This document shows, in pieces, positions 57,050-64,000 of a DNA stretch of 64,000 nucleotides. The notes under the pieces are model-generated. The model had not been told where the DNA came from and ran no database searches. It saw only the letters and a list, made by a program, of their open reading frames with translations. The stretch covers positions 27,335,543-27,399,542 of the forward strand of contig NC_080671.1 of the NCBI RefSeq assembly GCF_030247195.1, given 5' to 3'. How positions within the stretch are numbered: the stretch's first letter is position 1; every line of letters begins with the position of its first letter. Origin of the DNA: Topomyia yanbarensis. Taxonomy: Eukaryota > Arthropoda > Insecta > Diptera > Culicidae. The position numbers and the translations under genes were made by a program.

Positions 57050-59415
57050 AACTTTTTCAACTTTTTGATAGTAAATGTAGCGAGTTACGAGGAGTTAAAA
57101 ATCAATAGTTTTAGACATTTTAAACGCACACTGGGAAGTAAATGCGTCAAAATTGAAAATTTTTCATCTTTTCACGGATAAATATTGTTCGTTATTGCAA
57201 GCTACGAGGAGTTGAAAATCAATAGTTTTAGACATTTTAAACGCACACTGGGAAGTAAATGCGTCAAAATTGAAAAATTTTCAACTTTTCACAGATCAAT
57301 ATTTTTTTGTTATTGCGAGTTACGAGGTTTTGAAAATCAATAGTTTTAGACATTTTAAACGCACACTGGGAAGTAAATGCGTCAAAATCGAAAATTTTTC
57401 AACTTTTCACAGATAAACATTGTTTGTTATTGCGAGTTAAGAGGTGTTGAAAATCAATAATTTTAGACATTTTAAACGCACACTGGGAGGTATATGCGTC
57501 AAAATTGAAAAATTTTCATCTCTTCACAGATAAATATTGTTTGTTATTGCGAGTTAAGAGGTATTGAAAATCAATAGTTGTAGACATTTTAAACGCACAC
57601 TGGGAAGTAAATGCGTCAAAATTGAAAATTTTTCATCTTTTCACGGATAAATATTGTTCGTTATTGCAAGCTACGAGGAGTTGAAAATCAATAGTTTTAG
57701 ACATTTTAAACGCACACTGGGAAGTAAATGCGTCAAAATTGAAAAATTTTCAACTTTTCACAGATCAATATTTTTTTGTTATTGCGAGTTACGAGGTTTT
57801 GAAAATCAATAGTTTTAGACATTTTAAACGCACACTGGGAAGTAAATGCGTCAAAATCGAAAAATTTTCAACTTTTCACAGATAAACATTGTTTGTTATT
57901 GCGAGTTAAGAGGTGTTGAAAATCAATAATTTTAGACATTTTAAACGCACACTGGGAGGTATATGCGTCAAAATTGAAAATTTTTCATCTCTTCACAGAT
58001 AAATATTGTTTGTTATTGCGAGTTAAGAGGTATTGAAAATCAATAGTTTTAGACATTTTAAACGCACAAGGGGAAGTAAATGCGTCAAAATCGAAAAATT
58101 TTCATCTTTTCACAGATAAACATTGTTTGTTATTGCGAGTTAAGAGGTGTTGATAATCAATAGTTTTAGACATTTTAAACGCACACTGGGAAGTAAATGC
58201 GTCAAAATTTGAAAATTTTCATATCTTCACAGATAAATATTGTTTGTTATTGCGAGTTAAGAGGTGTTGAAAATCAATCGTTTTAGACATTTTAAACGCA
58301 CAAGGGGAAGTAAATGCGTCAAAATCGAAATTTTTTCATCTTTTCACAGATAAATAGTTCGTTATTGCAAGCTACGAGGAGTTGAAAATCAATTGTTTTA
58401 GACATTTTAAACGCACACTGGGAAGTAAATGCATCAAAATCGAAAATTTTTCAACTTTTCACAGGTCAATATTTTTTGTTATTGCGAGTTACGAGGTTTT
58501 GAAAATCAATAGTTTTAGACATTTTAAACGCACACTGGGAAGTAAATGCGTCAAAATCGTAAAATTTTCAACTTTTCACAGATAAACATGGTTTGTTATT
58601 GCGAGTTAAGAGGTGTTGAAAATCAATAGTTTTAGACATTTTAAACGCACACTGGGAGGTAAATGCGTCAAAATCGAAAAATTTTCAAGTTTTCACAGAC
58701 AAATATTTTTCGTTATTGCGAGTTACTAGGAGTTGAAAATCAATAGTTTTAGACATTTTAAACGCACACTGGGAAGTAAATGCGTCAAAATTTGAAAATT
58801 TTCATCTCTTCACAGATAAATATTGTTTGTTATTGCGAGTTAAGAGGTGTTGAAAATCAGTCGTTTTAGACATTTTGAACGCACAAGGGGAAGTAAATGC
58901 GTCAAAATTGAAAAATTTTCATCTTTTCACAAGTAAATATTGTTCGTTAGTGCAAGCTACGAGGAGTTGAAAATCAATTGTTTTAGACATTTTAAACGCA
59001 CACTGGGAAATAAATGCGTCAAAATCGAAAATTTTACAACTTTTCACAGATAAATATTGCTTGTATTGCGAGTTACGAGGAGTAGAAAATCAATAGTTTT
59101 AGACATTTTATACGTACACTTGAAAGTAAATGCGTCAAAATCGAAAAAATTTCAACTTTTCACAGATAAATATTGTTTGTTATTGCGAGTTACGAGGATT
59201 TGAAAATCAATAGTTTTAGACATTTTAAACGCACACTTGAAAGTAAATGCGTCATAATGGAAAAAAATCTACTTTCACACAAATTTTTTTTTGTTATTGC
59301 TAGTTACGTGAAGTTGAAAAACGATAGTTTTGGACTTTTTAGACACACATTAGTAAGTAAATGCGTCAAAATGGAAAATTTTTCAACTTTTCGCTAATTT
59401 TTTTGTTTTTCGAGT
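57050..59415 (+). repeat. 117-bp satellite, left arm (about 20 units)
   Basis: The unit reads GTTATTGCGAGTTACGAGGA, TTGAAAATCAATAGTTTTAG, ACATTTTAAACGCACACTGG, GAAGTAAATGCGTCAAAATT, then GAAAA-rich text and CTTTTCACAGATAAATATTG. Spacing is 117-118 bp. A four-unit block of about 469 bp repeats (TCACGGATAAATATTGTTCG at about 57172 and 57641). Units decay toward 59400. The array resumes at 60937-61135 after the TA-flanked insertion. It is unrelated in sequence to the 117-bp unit at 34-38 kb. Confidence 0.92.
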
Positions 59416-59417
59416 TA

Positions 59418-60934
59418 CAGTAAGATTCCGTTTTGGCACGTTCCGTTGTTGGCATGCTCCCATTTTGGCACACTCCGATTTTGGCAACAAATGGGTTCCG
59501 TTTTTGTCAACATTCTTGTTGTACATAATAAATCTTTTAAAAATGTGCAATAGATATTTTTTGTATCAATTGACATTGCATTTGACTTTATTTCCAAACA
59601 TGGGAGTCATAGTAATCCTCAAAAGCCCAAATCATTTTTTTTTAATTTTGTTAAAATTGTCTTACAGTTTCAATACTTTACTGTGATAATTTTGTGATGT
59701 TTTTCGCAATGTTGTTTTAAAAAAGCGTTATGCATTTAAAGGTTAAGGTGAAGATATGCGGAAGCCACGTTGCTAGGCACCGACTCGCTTGTTTACATTA
59801 GGAAAAACTGAAATCTGAAGTGAAAATTCAAACGCACAAATGAGAGTTTCCGAACATTTTCCTTTGGTCATCTGCACATTAGCAGAAAATTTGAAGTTTT
59901 GTTAGTAAACGATTAAAGTTTCGCGAGTGTTTTGCAGTGGTGTGTGAAAAAAGTGCATTTGAAAAAGTGCAATGAAAACGAGAAGTGTTTCGAAAAGAAA
60001 CCCCAAGTGAAGAGGGGCGATATTTTCGCACAAAATAGGAGCTACAGATGGCATTCCGTCAAAAACTCGGATTGATTGTATAGGAAAATATTCTAGCTTC
60101 CTTAAGTAGCAGTTTCGTGCCACACCAGCAAGGTTAGTGTGTTGAAAAACGTATTTTTATATTTGCTCATGTCAGATACATGGTTAGGCAGGGGAGAGGG
60201 GTGTGTGTGGCGCAGCAGCTATGTTGTGGCTCGCATGTATAATGTCCTTAACTATGTTTTACAGTATATGTGTCGTATTTAATGATAACAATAAGTATAG
60301 AAATGTATTGTTTATGTATAATACAAGTGGTAGCAGTGTAACTAGTGTTAGACGGAATCAATTTTTATAGTCGAATGCAGATGAATGCGCTACACCGCAT
60401 AATACAACGTCACTACAAAACTTGGCACTAAATTTGCAATACATATCGAAAGCCCGTATTTAGGAATACAAAACTGATAGCTCCCAAATAGTTTACGATG
60501 TCTTTTTGAAAATGCATTTTCAGATATAGTGCACTTTATATTCGTAAATGTTGATTTTGCAAACCTCCATAGGTGCCAAAATTTTCGGGTAAAAAGAAAT
60601 AATAAATTAACACCAAACATGAATTCAGCGACGTAAAATTATCCCAATGTGAAGTTTTTATCAAATTCGGATCCCTTTTGAGGTTTTGACCGACTTTTTT
60701 ATGGAAGGTGTTCACTGTGCGAAGACTGAATTTGATAAACATATGAATAAAATTGAACTTTCTTATTTTTTCCTTTCATCTAATTCCATTTCACACATGG
60801 TTAAAAATCCTTGAAACATTTTTGAAGTCGTAAATTGAAAATCCAAACTTTAAAAATAAGGTTCAATTTTTGACACGGTTCCGGTTTTGGCAACAGCAAA
60901 AAATAAAATTGTTGCCAAAAACGGAATCCTACTG
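59418..60934. mobile_element. TA-flanked element inserted in the satellite
   Basis: CAGTAAGATTCCGTTTTGGC at the left and inverted CAGTAGGATTCCGTTTTTGG at the right are flanked by TA (59416-59417 and 60935-60936). Removing it rejoins a satellite unit (CGAGTTACTAGGA), which confirms the edges. The left end matches the right end of the 50224-50645 copy, including iterated TTCCGTTTTTGGCA. A TTAA MITE is nested at 59747-60247. No transposase is recognised in the remainder. Confidence 0.8.
59747..60247. mobile_element. TTAA-flanked MITE, copy 2 (uninterrupted)
   Basis: 501 bp between TTAA at 59743-59746 and TTAA at 60248-60251. It is the sister of 18796-19563 and lacks the 245-bp insert present there (GCTACAGATGGCATTCCGTC reads through at about 60041-60062). 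Non-coding; a piggyBac-type MITE is the likeliest identity from the TTAA target. Confidence 0.75.
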
Positions 60935-60936
60935 TA

Positions 60937-61135
60937 CTAGGATATGAAAATGACTAGTTTTGAACATTTAAACGCACATGGGGAAGTAAATGCGTCAAAA
61001 TCGCAAAATTCACTTTTTACAGATGAATGTTGCTTGTTTTTCCGAGTTATTAGGACTTGAAAATCAAAAGTTTTGAACATTTGAAATGCACAATGGGAAG
61101 TAATTTCGACAAAATGGAAATTTAAAAATGTGTTT
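60937..61135 (+). repeat. Satellite left arm, diverged end
   Basis: Two worn units in plus orientation (TGAAAATGACTAGTTTTGAA; GGGGAAGTAAATGCGTCAAA) follow the TA element. They lead to a short GC-rich centre at 61136-61194 (GCACCAGCGCTGCCGCGCCG), where orientation flips. Confidence 0.8.
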
Positions 61136-61194
61136 AAAATTAGAGGTGCACCAGCGCTGCCGCGCCGGGCCGCACCGACGGTTGCAGGTAAAAA

Positions 61195-62905
61195 TAGTAA
61201 ACAACTCGTAATAACAAACAATGTTTATCTGCGAAAAGTTGAAAATTTTTCGATTTCGATGCATTTACTTCCCAATGTGCGTTTAAAATGTCTAAAACTA
61301 TTGATTTTCAACACCTCGTAACTCGCAATAACAAACAATGTTTATCTGTGAAAAGTTGAAAATTTTTCGATTTTGACGCATTTACATCCCAGTGTGCGTT
61401 TAAAATGTCTAAAATTATTGATTCCCAGTGTGCGTTTAAAATGTCTAAAATTATTGATTTTCAACACCTCTTAACTCGCAATAACAAACAATGTTTATCT
61501 GTGAAAAGTTGAATTTTTTTTCGATTTTGACGCATTTACTTCCCAGTGTGCGTTTAAAATGTCTAAAACTATTGATTTTTAAACATCTCTTAACTCGCAA
61601 TAACATACAATGTTTATCTGTGAAAAGTTGAATTTTTTTCGATTTTGACGCATTTACTTCCTAATGTGCGTTTAAAATGTCTAAAACTATTGATTTTCAA
61701 CACCTCTTAACTCGCAATAACAAACAATGTTTATCTGTGAAAAGTTGATTTTTTTTCGATTTTAACGCATTTACTTCCTAATGTGCGTTTAAAATATCTA
61801 AAACTATTGATTTTCAACACCTCTTAACTCGCAATAACAAACAATGTTTATCTGTGAAAAGTTGATTTTTTTTCGATTTTGACGCATTTACTTCCTTATG
61901 TGCGTTTAAAATGTCTAATACTATTGATTTTCAACACCTCTTAACTCGCAATAACAAACAATGTTTATCTGTGAAAAGTTGAAAAAATTTCGATTTTGAC
62001 GCATTTACTTCCCAGTGTGCGTTTAAAATGTCTAAAACTATTGATTTTCAACACCTCTTAACTCGCAATAACAAACAATGTTTATCTGTGAAAAGTTGAA
62101 TTTTTTTCGATTTTGACGCATTTACTTCCCAGTGTGCGTTTAAAATGTCTAAAACTATTGATTTTCAACACCTCTTAAATCGCAATAACAAACAATGTTT
62201 ATCTGTGAAAAGTTGAATTTTTTTCGATTTTGACGCATTTACTTCCTAATGTGCGTTTAAAATGTCTAAAACAATTGATTTTAAACACCTCTAAACCGCA
62301 ATAACAAACAATGTTTATCTGTGAAAAGTTGAATTTTTTTCGATTTTGACGCATTTACTTCCTAATGTGCGTTTAAAATGTCTAAAACAATTGATTTTAA
62401 ACACCTCTTAACTCGCAATAACAAGCAATGTTTATCTGTGAAAAGTTGAAAATTTTTCGATTTTGACGCATTTACTTCCCAGCGTGCGTTTAGTCTAAAA
62501 CAATTGATTTTCAACACCTCTTAACTCGCAATAACAAACAATGTTTATCTGTGAAAAGATGATTTTTTTTTTCGATTTTGACGCATTTACTTCCCAGTGT
62601 GCGTTTAAAATGTCTAAAACTATTGATTTTCAACACCTCTAAACCGCAATAACAAACAATGTTTATCTGTGAAAAGTTGAATTTTTTTCGATTTTGACGC
62701 ATTTACTTCCTAATGTGCGTTTAAAATGTCTAAAACAATTGATTTTAAACACCTCTTAACTCGCAATAACAAGCAATGTTTATCTGTGAAAAGTTGAAAA
62801 TTTTTCGATTTTGACGCATTTACTTCCCAGTGTGCGTTTAAAATGTCTAAAACTATTGATTTTCAACACCTCTAAACCGCAATAACAAACAATATTTATT
62901 TGTGA
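61195..62905 (-). repeat. 117-bp satellite, right arm (about 14-15 units, inverted)
   Basis: The same unit as the left arm on the opposite strand: TTGACGCATTTACTTCCCAG, TGTGCGTTTAAAATGTCTAA, ACTATTGATTTTCAACACCT, CTTAACTCGCAATAACAAAC. Units are more uniform than in the left arm, with small internal deletions (for example near 62490) and repeated multi-unit blocks near 62217 and 62679. Together the arms form a satellite palindrome of more than 5 kb. Confidence 0.92.
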
Positions 62906-62989
62906 AATGTTGAAAGAAATACAATTATCTCATTTTCTATATTTCCAATTATCCGCCAAAGTACGGTATCCAATATTTTACCCATTTTC

Positions 62990-63298
62990 AATACCGGTTC
63001 ATTGTCGACATGTCACATAACAAGCAAACCTGTTTTTCTATTGTCGCGACCGTTCGCAAACGAACATACATGTCACAGTTCAGTAAATGTACAGCCGCTT
63101 GACAAACCAGTTTTGTTTTGAAACATGTACAAATTTTATGACATGTCACGGGGAAAATGTATCGTGTCATAGTACACGCGCTTGTGTCACATGTCGCAAG
63201 AATCCGCAACTTGTACATGTCACGAGCAAACATGCGACCAGTCACCAGATGACTGGTCATAACCATGACATTTTCCAGCTATGCCCCTCACCAGCAAA
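62990..63298. repeat. Cluster of ACATGTCAC motifs
   Basis: TGACATGTCA-like sites occur about six times in 260 bp (near 63009, 63068, 63139, 63188, 63213 and 63266), several as the near-palindrome GACATGTCAC. Matching sites lie in the opposite arm (near 56733 and 56824), with shared GACTGGTCAT. The cluster is therefore part of the subterminal region of the foldback element. Confidence 0.55.
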
Positions 63299-63306
63299 CC
63301 TACGAG

Positions 63307-63708
63307 CAGAGTTAAAAATATTCAAATTCATTGAATGAAAATTTACCATATTCAGCCGAATTCCTTTTCAATATTCAGTGGCGCAGCTGAAAATATCAAA
63401 CGAACAAACCGCCCATTCATCCATGCAGATTTTCATTCGGCTCCGATTATTACACGAAGCGACCGAGCAGCATCGAATCAAACGCATCAAGGTAGGCCCT
63501 GGGACAATGTAAGCGATGATGATTGTTTTATATGCTTTATCGGCATTTGAAAACATTTTCCTATATAATTAGTGTTATGAATATATTGTACGATATTCAA
63601 CTGAATGAATAAGATGTATAGTTGAATGAATATTTTTTCTATTCACCGCGAGTCGCAACAGGTTCATTTTCAACCGTCAAAAAAGAGCTTCGATTATTTT
63701 TAACTCTG
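63307..63708. mobile_element. hAT-like MITE nested in the foldback right arm
   Basis: The ends are CAGAGTTAAAAATATTC and inverted CAGAGTTAAAAATAATC. CCTACGAG (63299-63306) and CCTACGAC (63709-63716) flank it, an 8-bp duplication with one difference. The family module elsewhere (GCAAACCTGTGATCCACTCG) shows the site uninterrupted. CAG-starting ends and an 8-bp duplication indicate hAT. It is 402 bp and non-coding. Confidence 0.7.
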
Positions 63709-64000
63709 CCTACGACCCACTCGTTTGCGCGGGTTACTCAAACATAGGGGCTATCGACTAGTTTAAGTACCATATTTAGCCACATCAGGCGTCAACATAA
63801 AATATAACAGATATTTCAATGTATATTTCAAATTATGCCAAACAACCATTATGCCAAATGAACATTATGCCAAACGAAAACATGTGTCACCTGCTATTAT
63901 GCCAAACAAACTTATGCCAAACGACTTGCTCCCATTTTCGAATGTACTGTGAAATTTTTGGCAAGTTTTGTAATAAAGCCGTAGTAATCGAAAGAGAAAG

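Larger units (their letters stand above)
55849..63933. mobile_element. 8.1-kb TTTGGCATAA foldback element with nested satellite
   Basis: The ends are inverted: TGGTAGCACGTCGTTTGGCA at the left and inverted GGGAGCAAGTCGTTTGGCAT at the right, each followed by more TTTGGCATAA iterations. ATTTTCGA, 8 bp, is repeated exactly outside (55841-55848 and 63934-63941). The arms (55849-57040 and 62910-63933) share the GTTGACGCCTAATGTGGCT and TAGCCCCTATGTTTGAGTAA modules in inverted orientation. Between them lies a palindromic 117-bp satellite with further nested elements. There is no transposase frame. The 8-bp duplication would fit hAT or P-like chemistry; the family is otherwise undetermined. Confidence 0.75.

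Noticed and set aside
57050..62905. CRISPR array
   Set aside because: Units are contiguous 117-bp satellite repeats without unique spacers, in a eukaryotic setting with no cas genes.
1..64000. tRNA or rRNA genes
   Set aside because: I saw no segment with convincing tRNA A/B boxes plus cloverleaf, nor conserved rRNA stretches; a dedicated covariance search would be needed to exclude them.

Overview
The window looks like transposon-rich intergenic and intronic DNA from an insect, most likely a culicine mosquito (Aedes or Culex type). The reasons are an insect-style S-adenosylmethionine synthetase gene with very short introns, LINEs of the I/Loner/Jockey/RTE type, and a dense layer of MITE-like and foldback-like elements. 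The species is inference; nothing in the window fixes it. There is no sign of bacterial gene organisation.

Only one host gene is clear: the last three coding exons of S-adenosylmethionine synthetase (Sam-S) on the minus strand at 43089-43998. Its 5' exons were not found upstream, up to 64000. A few short open segments (13792-13853, 14845-15006, 48480-48659) could be exons of unknown genes. Everything else readable is mobile DNA.

Layout. 1-7.7 kb: mostly unassigned AT-rich DNA, with one dispersed GTAAAATGAACA element. 7.7-9.6 kb: a decayed LINE. 9.9-13.5 kb: degenerate tandem repeats, a hAT end and a TTAA-flanked piggyBac-like MITE. 16.2-17.8 kb: a second decayed LINE. 18.6-19.6 kb: three MITEs, one nested in another; the empty site of that nested insertion is present at 60 kb. 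20-25.7 kb: an LTR-like segment, a CpG-rich segment, a MITE with a perfect 79-bp hairpin, and a TTTGGCATAA foldback fragment. 28.4-40.0 kb: a three-level nest in which a GGGGCCAT-ended MITE was split by a full-length I-clade LINE with an intact 1538-codon ORF2, whose ORF1 was in turn split by a 4.4-kb inverted-repeat element. 43-44 kb: Sam-S. 44.5-54 kb: foldback elements, an RTE relic, a hAT-like element with long terminal inverted repeats, a TA-flanked element and further hairpins. 55.8-63.9 kb: an 8.1-kb foldback element flanked by an 8-bp duplication. It holds a palindromic 117-bp satellite, which holds a TA-flanked element, which holds a TTAA-flanked MITE.

The most notable pattern is a shared design. 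Several unrelated families here have ends built from iterated short motifs (TTTGGCATAA, CATTCGGGCGAATG, TTCCGTTTTTGGCA, GCAAAAGTGGGTTAA). The two largest enclose head-to-head arrays of about 117-bp minisatellite units around a spacer. Such elements could seed or move satellite DNA. No transposase for them is visible, so mobilisation in trans is inferred.
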